DNA of 64,000 nt from positions 8,370,001 to 8,434,000 of the forward strand of contig CM073193.1 of the NCBI GenBank assembly GCA_037042915.1, written 5' to 3'. Positions 10,723-22,868 of the stretch are shown in pieces; position 1 is the first letter of the stretch; every line of letters begins with the position of its first letter. Made by a program: the position numbers and the translations under genes. The notes beneath the pieces are model-generated. The model was given only the letters and a program-made list of their open reading frames with translations, was not told the origin of the DNA and did no database searches. Origin of the DNA: Auricularia sp. M13. Its lineage: Eukaryota > Basidiomycota > Agaricomycetes > Auriculariales > Auriculariaceae.

Positions 10723-13700
10723 CTAAAACTCGAAGTCTGCCTCGTCGAGCGTGAAGTCTCCGGCCTTCGGATGACTGGCTACAGCTCCAGTGTCGGCAGA
10801 GGCTGTTGCGGTAGGCTCAGACTGTGGCGCGTCGCTGAGCAAGTCCCGCAGAAACACTGCGCTGAGGTCAACGCTGTCGCGGACGTCAAAACCGATCGAC
10901 AGGTTGTCAAATCCATCAAGAGCGGGTTCGTGTGCCTCCAGCTCGTTGAATTCAGCACTGAATGCTTCTGCCGGCGAGGCGTCCATGGACGGTGCGTCAG
11001 GAACTGTACTGCCACCTTCGGCCACAACCTTGCTGGACTTTGGATGTGTAAACTTATCTTCATGGCACGAGATCACCTCCGCTCTAACACGAGCTGAGAG
11101 CTCACGGAAGCGTTGCAAGCTCGGCGCAGGGGCAGTCAACTGAAGTCTGAGTTCAGCCGGCACTGAGATACCTGAATGCCTGGATCTCACCTGTTTCTGC
11201 TGCTCCTCGCGGTCGTTGTGCTGTTTGACTTGAACTTCGGATACCAATGAGCGAATATGCAGTTGCGGACGGCCTGCTTGAGCCCTGGTCAAAGCGGACA
11301 TAGTCCGCTCCTCTGCCATCGAGTTCGGGACCATTGAAAGCAGCTTTTCAGCGAGGAACTGCCAATGTTGTCAGCAGCAGAACTAGGTGGGAGGCACATT
11401 GAGTACGCACGGCGAGGACGCTAGCGTCAGGGTTGGAGGACAGATTAGACCAGTACGAGCGCCACCCAGATGTGGAGTCGCGATTGAACGGAAACTCCTG
11501 GCGTGCATAGGCTGGCAGTTGGATACGCAGAGCTCTTGTCAGCTCCTTGGGCGGCGTGTTCTTGAGAAATTCGACACGGCCCCCTTCAATATGCTTGAGG
11601 AGCAACTGGAGCAAGAACTTGCCAATGTCGAAATAGTACGGGATTGAGTTTCGCAGGTCGTCGTCAGGCTTTGGCCCGTCCGTTGTGATGTGGACGTGCC
11701 CATCCTTGCGCCAAAACGGGGATCGGACATACTCTTCTACTATGTCAGCAAGCTGGCAATGATAGTGTTGCGACTGCTGTGGCGTCGTACCAGGATCAAG
11801 GAAGAGTGCTGCTTTGAAGACAGCATTCTTCTCACCGTCAAACATCTCCTCGAAGCGTCGGTTTATGATGGCGATGACCTGCGCCAAGACCGGTTGCGGG
11901 AGCTCGAGCGTCTCATTGTTGTTGTCGAAAAGGGCTTGCAGTGTTGCGAGAGCGGCAAGCCAGAAGAGAAGCACATGCCCAGGATGCACATGTGACGACT
12001 CAAGGCACTTCTGTGCCTTTGCGAGCGGTGTCATGATGCCTACAAGCTGGCTGAGCGTCGCGTGGTAAATGTTGTACTGGGAGTGGCCACGCAAGAAGCC
12101 GTAGGTTTGACGCTCCTGGATCGCGTGAGAGGTGAGCATCGGGTGAGAAGCGGTCGACTCACCTTTGAGGATGTGAATATGACATTAGCATTGACGAGTT
12201 CCTTGATGGAGGGCAGATTGCGGAGAATTGAGGCACCAGCGCGGTTGACAGACGCGAAGCGAGTCTTGCCGATCGACTCGAGCCCTCGTGTCACGCCGTC
12301 AGCCTGCGCCTGACTCTGGAGGCGCTGGGTACCAAATGACGAAATGCTGAAGTAGCGTAGAAGGACTCGGGACTGCGAGATGGCCTAGAAATGATTTAGT
12401 GTGGACTTCATGTTCGACATCCAAACTCACCAAGTCAAAGTGCTTGAGAGCACAAATATCCTTTAGCGTCAGGTTTACATGGTGTGGTGCATCGGCGAGG
12501 GGAATCAAAGTGCCGCTAGCCTTCTCCAGTAGCTCTCGAGCTTTGCGCGTGTTGCCCGTACTGTCGCTCACGACGCAGATGAATTTCTCGACGCCTATCC
12601 GCTTCATAACCTTCATAGCGATGTCAAAAATGTAGTTGGCATCGTGAGAGAGTCCTGAGGCCTCATGTCCGAGCATGAAGTACGCATGGCGGGTTTCTGG
12701 AGCTGTAACATGGACGGTGTAAACAGATTGTATAATCTTGTTCGTGCCGCCGTCGTAGGAAAGGGTCAGATTATCGAGCTCCTTGAGGGTCTTCTCCGAG
12801 ATCATCCGGACGCGTATTGCCTCTTGCGGCATATAGGTTTCGGTGAGGGTTGTGCTGGAGAACGTGTCGAGCCGAGCGTTAGCAGATTTGACCATGGTTT
12901 TCCACTCGGCGCGGTCAAGCAATCGAGCAGGCAGACCACCCGCAGCAAATAGCTTGACAACAGCAAGATTGAACCGCTTTTGTGCGGCCTCCTTGCCGCC
13001 CATCGTTGCGAGCTCGATCAACGTGCTCTGGCGCGTGCTGGAGCCGGCGGCCGGACCGGATGTCCCCGCAGTCTCTCCTCTGACCTCGTCGAGCTGCGCG
13101 CTCAGTGCAGCGTTGCCCATGACCGCCATGGCTTCTTCGCGAAGATCGTCGTCCACATAGTCGCAATCGTCGATATGGTGCGGCAAGACACGCCCTTTCT
13201 GACGAGAACTGAAGGACTCGCGGCATTGGCCTTGCGAGCAGCGCCAACGCTTCGTGCCTGTTTTGCGCGAGCGGCATGGGATAGTGAGGGCTGCTACTAC
13301 CTCTATCGGTGGCCGTCCCGTCTTCTTGCCATTCACTTTCTTTGGTGTTGGCTCCTCCAAGTCTTCAAGGTCGTCGGGATCCCACTTCCACTGCAGCCCA
13401 CAATTAGCAGTAGGTACGTACAAATGCGAGCCACACGCACCACACGAGCCTTGTCCTTATCCTTCTTTGCAGCTTTCACGGCCTTGGTGTTTGGCACTGG
13501 CGGCTCGTCAAGCGGTTGGACGGGTGTGTTGTCTGCTGCGCCTTCGGGCACGCCGACTGTCTGTTCCTGGAGAAAGCAATATAAGTTACTGTGAGCAGTT
13601 CGTCAGTCATCGAATTTGATTCGCGCTGACCTCCGTTGCCTGGTTCTGTGCGATTTTTTTCGGCGGCTGCAGGAGAAAAATGCTGGCAATCGCGCTGGTC

Positions 13701-14548
13701 GCTTTTGACGCAACATGCTACTCAATGTGAGCAGGCCATCCTATCAAAAAGACATAATAGCATGCTTACCGTCTTGGACACTGTGCTGGATGCTACAGGC
13801 GCCTCGTCGAGCATCTCAAAGTCGCTATCGTCGCTCTCGATATGCCGCTTTTTGTCGCGGGCCGACACTGCGCGTACAGGCGCTCTGTCTTCATCGTCCG
13901 ACAGTATTACTGTGATTGCTGCTTCTTTGAGCCGTTTAGGTGCGCTTCCTGTGGCGCCGTCGTCGACGGGACGCTTTGCAGGTGTGGTTGCAGCAATTGA
14001 CCCATTCGGATGGACGGCAGACGCGACGGGTCCCTTGGAACCGCCAATGTCGAGCAGAGCCCTGGGCTTGGATATACGCTTCAGCGCTGGTAGCTAGGTC
14101 TGTTCAGCTATTGTAATTTCGTCTTGAATTAGGTACTAACAGCGATATTATGCTCCTTGTACGCTCTTGTGGCAGACGCAATCAGGTGGCTGACCCAAGT
14201 CCTCATGGCAAGGCTATTTTCGTCGAGATCGTCGCTAATATTTGCTTGAAGGACCTCGACAACGGCATCTAGGCCAGGACCGCGCTCTTGGAAGGTAATG
14301 AAGGAGCTGCTGTCGCCAGTTTCAAGCTGCCCGAACGTTGCTTCAAGGTACTTCAGAACGGCCTGCTGCTGTGAGCTCGTAATTGCGGACTCCTGGTGGC
14401 CAGGGATGGGCTTATGAAACCTGTACACCCGACCACCGGTTGGAATAGCCGTTGGTAGGTTCTGGAGTAACAGCAGCAGGTAGTTGAGCTGCGACGGGAA
14501 GTCGAGCTCTGTCCAATCAAAGGATACAAAGCCCTTGCGCGTCGACAT
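10723..14548 (-). CDS. hAT-family transposase (zinc finger, DUF659-like core, hAT dimerisation)
   Basis: Exons (descending) 14548-14137, 14086-13770, 13666-13631, 13566-13441, 13390-12431, 12384-12163, 12115-11411 and 11343-10723 join in frame over seven introns of 46-67 bp, giving 1132 residues. Visible parts: a SUMO-interaction-like patch ITVILSDDED near residue 198; a Cys/His zinc-finger-like segment (RWRCSQGQCRESFSSRQK and a following HHIDDC) near 345-375; a DUF659/RNase-H-like core with CVVSDSTGNTRKARELLEK and APHHVNLTLKDIC near 568-610; and the hAT C-terminal dimerisation motif LLSMVPNSMAEERTMSALT from about residue 926. The tail is acidic. Such enzymes cut and paste their own element. 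The start ATG at 14548 is the first that fits; an upstream exon cannot be excluded. No internal stops or frame breaks. Confidence 0.88.
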
Positions 14549-14799
14549 AAGCTGTACAGCGAGATTCTGTGCGGCTGCTGGCGGGTCTGCGCTGCCGTGG
14601 ATGGTAGTGCTTGAGGTCAGTCTTGCTCTGAATGGGCTTCGGCAAGGTAAAAACCCCAAACACGACGTGACAGTCCGATGATAATCAGTGGCTATGCTCC
14701 AGATAGTCTCAGCCGCTCAGTGTTAGTCCACAAAATGCTGAAAATGCGCATTCCCAGTTCATTCCAAGCCGGTAGAGCGATAAATATGTACATATACTG

Positions 14800-14890
14800 T
14801 GTTAAAAACACAGTTCACCTGCCGGCTCCGTGTTTAAAACATGTTTTTAACACCGTGTTTTAAACAATGTTTAAAACTATACCCTTTTCC
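14800..14890. repeat. hAT subterminal motif cluster, right
   Basis: TGTTTAAAACATG-, GTTAAAAACAC- and TTTAAACA-type motifs, matching the cluster inside the left end in inverted orientation. Confidence 0.7.
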
Positions 14891-14901
14891 ACAGCATCCT
14901 A

Positions 14902-14909
14902 GGTTGAAC
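14902..14909. repeat. hAT target-site duplication, right copy
   Basis: GGTTGAAC, identical to 10599-10606. Confidence 0.9.
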
Positions 14910-15058
14910 CTGTCAAACTGCAATTTACTTCCGGTTTCACTCCGGTCATGTCAGACATTCGATCCTCCCGTTGTCTGAAAATCCCGAAGTAAGACCTCTG
15001 CTAGCCCATCACAGCGTAGATTATTGGGGGAAGCTGGGGGGGGGAGGAATTCATTGAA

Positions 15059-15553
15059 TTATTCTTGGTATGTACACGCCTCGCGGTCTTTCTGCATAAG
15101 TTCAACAGCATCGGTTAAGAAATCCAAGTATCTGTAGGCAGCTCTTGTAATGACCTCATTACACAACACTTTCTTCTCTACGCTGCACGCGGCATGTTCA
15201 ATCTCAAGCGAAATCAAGGAGAACACGCTATGAATGACACTGCGTTGAAGGATAAGTTGTTCCACTATGTCGTCTACATGTTTATGTTTCTCCCGAACAC
15301 GTTCGACCCATTGCTCAGCATACATGCTTAAGTGCAACTGAGAATGACTAAGCGGCGCAAACTGGGATAGAATACGAGGGAGGCGGGCCCTGATATAAAG
15401 CTAGAAACGTAACAAACATCAGATTGCCGACGAGGACGAGTACTTCGAGTTCTGACTCACTTCCATGTCCTCCTCAAGTAAATCAGTGATTGGGATGCCC
15501 CTAAAGACTGATGACCACCCTCTCTGATGGACTGGCCGTCTGCGGCGTGCCAT
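15059..15553 (-). CDS. small hypothetical protein p1, two exons
   Basis: Exon 1 is 15553-15461 (31 codons from an ATG at 15553), intron 15401-15460 (GTGAGT..CTAG, 60 bp), exon 2 15400-15059, 144 residues in all. The end of exon 1 reads SSVFRGIPITDLLEEDME; exon 2 opens LYIRARLPRILSQF and continues as an apparently all-helical region (QWVERVREKHKHVDDIVEQL). It is a paralog of the gene at 33396-33971: same intron position and phase, same 21-codon lead of exon 2, the same GIPI motif at the exon 1 end. No family recognised. The 17.6-kb element begins 260 bp upstream of this start codon and so has probably replaced its promoter. Confidence 0.65.
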
Positions 15554-15804
15554 ACGAGATTCTCGGGTAGGACAGTACCCCCAGTCACAATGGATGGCGA
15601 GACGTGGCATGCACCAGGATCGCACTCAATTTATACCATCATACTACGTCTACCAAGTGTTTCAAATCACGCAGGTGAGACACCTGCGAATGCAGTTTCA
15701 TCTCGCAGTGATGAGACAGGCCGTCATTGCGGACCCAATCCGGCCTTCATGCGTTCGCCGTGGAACTCTGACAAAGATCACGAAAAGTAAACTGTATTAA
15801 GACT

Positions 15805-15812
15805 TCATACTC
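15805..15812. repeat. target-site duplication of the 17.6-kb element, left
   Basis: TCATACTC directly before the left end; identical to 33381-33388. Confidence 0.85.
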
Positions 15813-15851
15813 GGAGTATCCAGATCGGTCTCTTCTTGGGATAATTGCCCC
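15813..15851 (+). repeat. left terminal inverted repeat of the 17.6-kb element
   Basis: Pairs with 33342-33380. Starts GGAGTATCC and ends TGGGATAATTGCCCC. Confidence 0.85.
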
Positions 15852-15889
15852 ATGTTGCGAGTGGAATGCCCCGGGTTTTGGCCCGAAAC

Positions 15890-16085
15890 ACCCCACATCG
15901 GAGAACTATGTACATGACCCAGAAATTACATACAACTAGGATAACCCGAGCAATAGTACCAAGTCCCTGCCCCACAAATCTAATCTAAGTACCGTACCCC
16001 ACAAAATGCGCGCTGGTGACATACCCCACAAACAAAGGTAAGTAAGCTGCCCCCGGAAACAAGTCCGCAAGACGTGCCCCGTAGA
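15890..16085. repeat. subterminal [AG]CCCCACA motif repeats
   Basis: The motif [AG]CCCCACA occurs at about 15890, 15970, 15996 and 16023, with related GCCCC runs nearer the end. GGGGCA/GCCCC motifs also crowd the opposite end (33275-33345). Likely protein-binding repeats of the element; no coding sense. Confidence 0.55.
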
Positions 16086-16129
16086 GGCAACGAAGTAACT
16101 ACGGTCTAAAACTAACTACACCGCACAAG

Positions 16130-19100
16130 TCAGTCAGTTCCGGCCGCGCGCCGGCCGGGCATGACACGGCGAACGCGATTCCAGGCCGCGAGATAAGTAT
16201 ATGCAAAGACGATGGCGTGTCGTTGCGTCATATAGCTCATCGGACGACGGATTTTGCGCAAGCCGCTGTTGCCGCACTCGGCAGCACTGGAGTTCACAGA
16301 GAGCAGCTCGGGGGAGTTCTTCTTGAACGTGCTGATCTTGCACGCATTCGAGCAGCGGCTGTGCCCCTTCTCGTGAAAGCCGTCGATGAGGAAGCGCGTG
16401 TGAGCGAAGAACTTGGGCTCGCGGAGCATGCAGTAGGGTCCCAGCGCACACGCGAAGTCGTAGATGATGATGTCCGGTGCCTTCTCCCAACGTGTGAATA
16501 CAGCTGAGAACACGTCGTTTCGCCCCTCGCCAGTCGGAATAATATGAAAACCGAGGCATACACAATGGGGGCACCATGCGGCCATCAGGCCGCCCGTCTG
16601 ACCGCTGAGACCGTAGGTTTTGTAGTACTTCGAGCAGCCGATGCCGCCCGCGCCACTCTGAGTCACGGTCGAGCGGTCGACCTTCTTGTCGCCAGGCAGG
16701 TGAGGGTATTCCGGGCGCAGACGCACGCGAGGGCGCCCATAGAAGGTACCGGTCTACCATATCGATCAGCGACAGCAACGGCGATGCTGATTATGCACTC
16801 ACCTCGCGCCAATCGGCGTCGTCGCCGGTCGGGTTTGCAGGCTCAAAGTCATGCTCCCCAACGAGCTCAGAACGCGCGCATGGCACGCGCCAGCACGAAC
16901 GCGACGAGGCCCTTCAAGACACGCGAGTATTGACCGTCTGCTTGTAGCTCCTGACGGGCCACGATCCCAATAGCAGGGACTTCGCGCAGCAGTACATCGG
17001 CTGCGCGCTTGTCGTCCGCACACAAGCGTTTCAGCGCGAGCCAAGTCGAACCCGGGGTGAACATCAGAACCGACTCGTAAGCAAGAACCTGCGGGCTACA
17101 ATAAGTGACGGGCCCGAGGTTCAACGTCGCAGCGCTCACATGATTCAATAATTCAAGATAGGGCCGTCTCTGCAGCTCCTTCGCGTCGTAGTCGGTGCGC
17201 ACCATCGCTTCGAACATGGCGCCGAGACTCGGATCGACACCGCTCAGCTCTTTCGCGATACCCGGAAGGCTCGCCCGCATCGCCTCGTCAGCTGCGTCGC
17301 GCTTCGAGACTCGGGCGTCGGTATCGCGGGTTGCCTTTTGTGACTCGGCGTCAGCGTCGGGCACGGGCGCGCGTGTTGGACTCGTTATCCTCGGTGCTGA
17401 TGCCGTCCAACTTGGACTTGTTGGAACTCGTCAACCCGAGGCGCCAGCGCACTGCCCGCTGCGCACGTTGTCGTAACTGACCCCACACTGCGGCGGTGCT
17501 TTCCGGAGGACCGCCGACAGACGATCGCGTTGGCGCTCCGGGTAATATCGTCGTTGGGGGCGTGAGCGTTGCTGTTCGGTGCTTGGAGTTGAAACCCGCG
17601 GTCACACCGTCGAAGATGACGACGGCTGGGTTGGGACCGCATTTCTCGCATTGGAAGCTGTCGCCAAGGTCCTGTATGCGGGAGAACGAGTACCACACGA
17701 GGCAGAAGGTGTCGTCGTTGACGAAGTCGATCGGACTGCGGGTCTTCTCGTCACGTCCTCTGAATCACACTCTGGTACGCATGGAATGGCAGCTCGTGCG
17801 CGCAGTACGAGCTGGTGAACTTGTTGATGAGCTCGTGCGTATAGACGCGGTGGTTGTTGTAGTTAAAGAGACCGAGCTCGCGCAAGTCGGGCCCAGCGAA
17901 GACCCTCTCTTCCTTTGCGCAAGGCTGGACCTCGATCTGAATCTTTTCCGCACGCGTCGAGCTGTAGACCGTGCACTCCATACGCTGGACTGTGCTGCCT
18001 GGTTTCGGACCGCTGCCGCAGCGGCAGCGGGGCGCTGACCTGAGTGGCAGCAACGCGGGCAGCGGAGAGACGAATGGGAACCAAGGAGCCGTGTCGCTCG
18101 CCAGACGGCTCCAGGCAGGTGGGCCGACCCTCTCGACGACACGCTCTGCTCGTCCGCGAGCATCTTGAGGCTGCGTTCGTTGACTACAACAGCTGAGTAC
18201 CCGTGGCGAAGGCGACAACGTTCCGACCGACCTTTACGACGCTTCGCCGCCATGGCATCTTCTTCATCAGCAGGATCTTCTCCCGCTTCCTCATCGTCGA
18301 CCTGCGCGGCTTCGCCCCCCTCGGTCATCTTCAGAGCCTTGCAAATGCGCGAGATATGGATGCAGCCGCCCACGCGATCCTTGCTGCATGCCCACGAGCT
18401 CGTCTTGTCGCTCGAACGGCTATGGCATACGAAGACGGGCTTTTCGGAGGGCGACATGCAGACGAACGTGTACAGCGCGTCCTCCTCTCCGCACGGGGGG
18501 TCGTAGCCGATGGGCAGGCACTCGGGATTGTCTTATTTTCACTTGAGCACTCCGGCAGCCATTACTTTGGAATCGGATCTCACCTATTGCAGACAATTCT
18601 TTAAATTCTCGGCGGTCCGTACTCTCGAGAAGTTGAACATGAACACAGGTATCGTATTTTTGGAAATCTGGACATGGTGAGCAAGTATGCGTCGCAGGGC
18701 CCGCCAGGTGAACATGCCGCTGGAGGACCGTCCACGCATTTACACCGACGTGCCGTTCGCCTGTAGCGACGTCGTGGAGTTCGGCGACCCAGGTGCGCTC
18801 GTCGAGGCGGAAGACCTGGGCTGCTCGATAGTCGACCAGTTCCCGATATTGAGCATAAGCCTGGGTAGGATGAAGCTTCGAAGCCGGGGGTCGCTCGCCG
18901 CAGAGACGGTGTGCGCGGTACAGACATTTTGGACGCTCGTCGCGGGGTCGTCGGTACGCTGACTGTAAACCACATCATGAAACACTCATGCGCAAATGCA
19001 TCACGAACACTTACTCAGTGTCGGTGTCGTCTGTCCTGACGCCCGACCGCCGTGCTTGATGCTGTTTCAGATACTGCGTCAGTCGCACCGCCCGCCGCGA

Positions 19101-19241
19101 AGACGAGCTGATCTCACCGGTGATAGATGTGCAACCTTTTTTTGATGGTGACGGCGTCCCAGACGACGATGCCGGTCGCTTGAGCTTGTTCTTGCCGCGG
19201 CCTTTGCGGGGTGGTTCATAGGTAGAGGTTGTCGGTGCCAT
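16130..19241 (-). pseudogene. KDZ-type transposase with cysteine clusters, module 1, frameshifted
   Basis: Reading down the minus strand from an ATG at 19241: a basic N-terminus; a SWIM-like zinc motif (THTCSPCPDFQKYDTCVH) near 18680; a CxC-type segment (VFVCHSRSSDKTSSWACS) near 18400; RCRCGSGPKPG and the partner FQCEKCGPNPAVVIFDGVTA near 17630; then the KDZ core with GGIGCSKYYK, GEGRNDVFSAVFTRW, IIYDFACALGPYCMLREP, GFHEKGHSRC and SSAAECGNSGLRKIR, ending at 16130. These match CxC5/CxC6-associated KDZ proteins of mushrooms, which should catalyse transposition. Frame changes are needed near 17350-17400 and near 16870, where no intron fits, so the gene looks inactivated. The intron before DNPECLPIGY sits at the same place and phase as in the second copy at 44.7-47.7 kb. 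Confidence 0.8.
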
Positions 19242-20526
19242 AGTCCCAAGTGAGTGCGGCGACGAGCAGAAATCACAAGAGGTTCCCCAACCGGTGACAC
19301 AGTAGTCAAAGCGGTGGATTCCCTCCTTACTGACGCCTTCGACCGGTCACACGGTAGTGAATGCGGTCGCGGGCGCCAGCGATTGGGTCTGCGGCAGCTC
19401 GGCGAGGCAAGTCCTGCAACGACATGAGTCGTTGCAGTAAGGCATCAAAACAAAATAAAAAAACTCGCCCGTGCCCGCGGCGTGCGCGAGCTACAGTGGA
19501 AGCCGCGCCAGCGATGACGCGGGTCCAGTGGGGGCCCGCGTGCGAGTCGACGGGCGGCGGGGGCCTGAGCGGGTGGTCGGCGAGCGGAAAGAGTCGAAGT
19601 CCGTTTGCAACTCCGCGCGGACACAGATCTCAGCGGATGCTGACGCGACGCGACGCGCTCGAGATCCGGCCCGCGGCGCGTCGCGTCACGTGGTCAAGTC
19701 CTCGACTTGGTCAGCATGGTCGGCACCGATGGAGCTTTTTCGCGGACCGGCGGACCATTGCGTCTCCGGTTACCAGAGCGGGGCATCTGACTTTCAAATG
19801 CCCCACATTCCTCTCCTGCGTCGGCGTCTTCACTACCGTGTGACCGCCGCCCAGCGACGAAGGGCCAGAGCACCCTCACTACAGTGTGACTGCTCGTTGT
19901 GCCCGTTGCGCGAGTCCGTGCATATCCTTAATTATTGCTTAGCATGTCGATGTACTCGTCGCCGTTCACTCATCACGTCCCATACTAACGCTGCCTTACC
20001 CACGATACCCGTCGTCGCCTGCTGTATCCGTTGACCATCCGTTTTTTTTGCTGTCCTATTCCCTCGCTCTCCTTCGCAATCCTATTCCTCCCTGTCCTTT
20101 GCTATCCTATCCCCTTGCTCTCCTGCAACGCGCTCTGCTCTGTCGCCACCGCTCCTAACTTCTCTGCTATGACACTCTTCTCGCGTGCTGTTCCCTGCTG
20201 ACCCTCGTAGCTTCTGCTCTATATTCCTCATTGCCATCGCCGTAATCATCGCGTTTGCTCTGTCGTCGGGTCGATGCATGTATCTACCCCTATCGCCATC
20301 GGCGCCACAACTGAGGTGATCCGAAGCTGCAGTCACTGTCGATAATCATTCAAGCTGAGCCGGAACAAGGTGCACACGTGCTCAGCCACGGAATCCGGCA
20401 GGGTCAAATTCGTAAGCACTGTGAGCGGGGGTGATATTGGCAGACGAGACTAGCAGATTGACATAGATTTCATAGACAGGCGAGGCATGCATATTCGCGT
20501 TCTCTCCCCGATAGCAACGACGCTGC
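19242..20526. other. spacer between KDZ relic and gene X1
   Basis: No supported gene. Contains a pyrimidine-rich, oligo-T stretch around 20040-20120 (CTATCC/TCCTATTCC-like repeats). The 5' part probably holds the KDZ gene promoter. Confidence 0.5.
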
Positions 20527-21915
20527 CTAGGCCTGGACGACCTTCTTCATCGCCTTCTCGAGCTTGAGCGACTTCACCGCCTGGTCCAGCTGCGCGCGCA
20601 GCGACTCCGCCTGCTTCTTCGCGGCGGCGGCTTCCTTCTGCCAGCGCCTCAGCTCCCTGCGACGGGCCTCGTCGATCTTGGCGATCTCCGCTAGGCGCTG
20701 GCGGCGGATGGGCTCGAGGGTCTCGAACACGAGCTCGCGAATGGCGCCAGGTAGCGCCGGTACCTCAGCTTGGACCTGGTCCGAGTGCCACGTCCTCATC
20801 TCGCCGCGCCCGTTCTTGGGCACGAACATGCAGAACGCCCAGCCGTCAGCGCGACTGGCCAACACGTCTCCCTGAGATGATATCAGCGCTCAGCTCGCAG
20901 AACGTGCATCGCGTTGCTCACCTTCTGCGCCATAGCCTGGAACAGGCGAGGGATCCTCTTGCTGCGTTCGATCTGCGTACCGTAAGGCAGTTTCTTGCAG
21001 CCGTTGCGCTCGAGCTCTGAACGAATCCCAGATCAGTTTCTGGCGCGATCCACGTTATGAAGCGACGAACCCAACGGACTATCGCCAGCGGGAGTGGACT
21101 TCCACCCGTTCTGCAGCGTCGTGGTCGCCTCGTCGCCGTCACGAGCGGTGGTGGTGGCCCGCGGGGTACCCATGGCGACATCCGCGGTGGTGGTCGACGG
21201 TGGCGCGTCTTCATCGTCCTCGACGACCATCTCGTCCTCACCGAGGTCGGCCGGATCGATGGTACGCTTGGCAATGGCGAGGACAGCAGGGTCGATGGTT
21301 CCCTGCGCGGTCTCGGGCGTCTCGGACATCATCGGCAGCGCCGCGACGAGCTCTTGCATGGACAACCCGCCACCCGCGACGGCCGCGAGCTCGGGCGCCA
21401 AGGCGCGCACGGCGTCCTCCATGCTTACCTCACCGCCCGCGTCCTCGAGCACCTTGGCGACCTCCTCGTCGATGCGCATCTCGAGCATCTTGGCCTCGGC
21501 CTCGGCAACGCCTTTGGCGAGCGCTTCAGCTCTGTCGGTCAGCGTCTCGAGTTCCTTGGCCTTCGAATATCCGTCCTGAACCCGGTGAGCTCGACAGCGA
21601 TCGCACTGAACTCTGTGACTCACGAGACATTTCTTCCCGTGTCCCGCCCTGGGCTTGCCGCAGTGAGTGCACTTCGGCGCCTTCCTGTTGGAGCCATCGC
21701 TGGCGACCGCGACGGAGCTCTGCCGCCGGCGCGAGCGCGAGTTGTCGGCCCTGGGAGCGTGGACGCTAGCAACGGCCTTGGCACCCTTCTTGGCCACCGC
21801 CGTCTTGCCCTTCTTGCCCGTCTTCTTGGGCTTGGGGACTGCGCCAGTGAAAGTCAGTGTGAAGCATGGTTTGGGGGAGTAACGGGTGCGACATACGGTT
21901 CCTGGTGCGCGGCAT
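20527..21915 (-). CDS. gene X1: zinc-knuckle-like, coiled-coil cassette protein of unknown function
   Basis: Start ATG 21915; exons 21915-21897, 21838-21624 and 21575 onward to about 21000, then an exon ending at 20922, intron 20872-20921, and a last exon 20871-20527. Residues about 60-78 hold CTHCGKPRAGHGKKC, a short Cys/His cluster after a Lys/Ala/Arg-rich tail-like N-terminus. The middle is Ala/Glu/Asp-rich; the last exon has EMRTWHSDQVQAEVPALPG and a long charged coiled coil (AEIAKIDEARRRELRRWQK). The homolog X2 at 48967-50947 shares the N-terminal Cys/His cluster, an NGWKxxxAG segment and the TWHSDxV..P.LPxAI motif. The junction near 21000-21060 is uncertain. It diverges from gene Y1 over a 950-bp intergenic region. 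Function unknown. Confidence 0.6.
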
Positions 21916-22776
21916 TTGTCAAGATGAGTGTCGTTTATGAGCGTCGGCGAAGGACTCAAGGTGGGTTAATGAGAGCGATATCCGGGGCATGTGGGCTTAT
22001 ATCGTCTGCCCCAAGATTCGGCCACAAGTCAAAGTCGCCGCCATGGCATGGCCTCGTACGAGTTGTGACGCTACTAAGTTCATCCGCGTTGGCATTTCTC
22101 ACGCGCAGTCTTCGCGATGATCAAGTTGATCAGATATAGTGTGCGTCGGTTTGTCAGCTGTTGAAACATCAGTTAACATTCAAGCTTGCCAGTGCCAATC
22201 AGTGACTAACGAGGTGTACTTCTCACAGATAGACTATTAGCATGTAACATCGACTCGCTGCAGCTTGGTGTTCGCCTCATGCGGGTTTTGCTCGCGCGCT
22301 GCTCGTCGCTGTTGCCTGCTGACTGGGTCGTGACCATGCTGTGAAGCTGCCCGCGTGGGTGCAGATCTCGTCGGCAGACCTCATTTACGGGGAACATTGA
22401 TTTCCGGGCTCTGTTCGTTCCTAAGGCCGTTGCGCTTGGGTCCAACGATTGCTGCTTGCCGCTGGCGTCGCCCGTCTGTCTGCGTCTGTGTGTACCTCGC
22501 GCGCAAGCATCTCTTCGAGTTTTCTGCCTCTGCGAAGCTGGAGCGGGAGTCGCGCTGGAGGCACTGTCTTTTTGCTTTCGCGGTCGATAATCCTGCATCA
22601 ACCTCCGTGTTTCGCAATACATCTCGTCGTGGCCGCAGTGTGCTTCTAAATCATGCCTTAGTACTTCGGATTGCATATCGTGGAATTCTGTTGGAATCTC
22701 TCGTCATTCTTCTCGTGTCAGGCTTGGACGACCGACTTGTGCGTTTTCGCAAAGGCGCAGGTTCTCGTTCAACCTC

Positions 22777-22782
22777 TATAAA
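22777..22782 (+). promoter_or_regulatory. probable TATA box of gene Y1
   Basis: TATAAA lies 92 bp before the Y1 start codon (22869), followed by a C/T-rich leader (CATCCCACCATCCCCTCGCC), the usual arrangement in basidiomycete promoters. Confidence 0.6.
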
Positions 22783-22868
22783 AGCGCGACCCATCCGTCG
22801 ACTTCACCATCCCACCATCCCCTCGCCGGTCCCTTTCACTGCGCGCGCTCTCGCCTCTTGTTCTCGCC

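Larger units (their letters stand above)
10607..14901 (-). mobile_element. hAT DNA transposon, apparently complete
   Basis: The ends begin TAGGATGCTGT on both strands (left at 10607, right reading inward from 14901) and are flanked by a perfect 8-bp duplication, GGTTGAAC. The 4295-bp element contains one eight-exon transposase gene on the minus strand filling most of it. Next to each end are clusters of GTTTAAAACA-like motifs. Terminal inverted repeats, duplication length, transposase family and an unbroken coding sequence all agree, so this is a recent and possibly still active insertion. Confidence 0.92.

Noticed and set aside
22206-22676. Minus-strand frame between genes X1 and Y1
   Set aside because: It sits in the divergent promoter region with a TATA box downstream, and shows no domain or module 2 counterpart.
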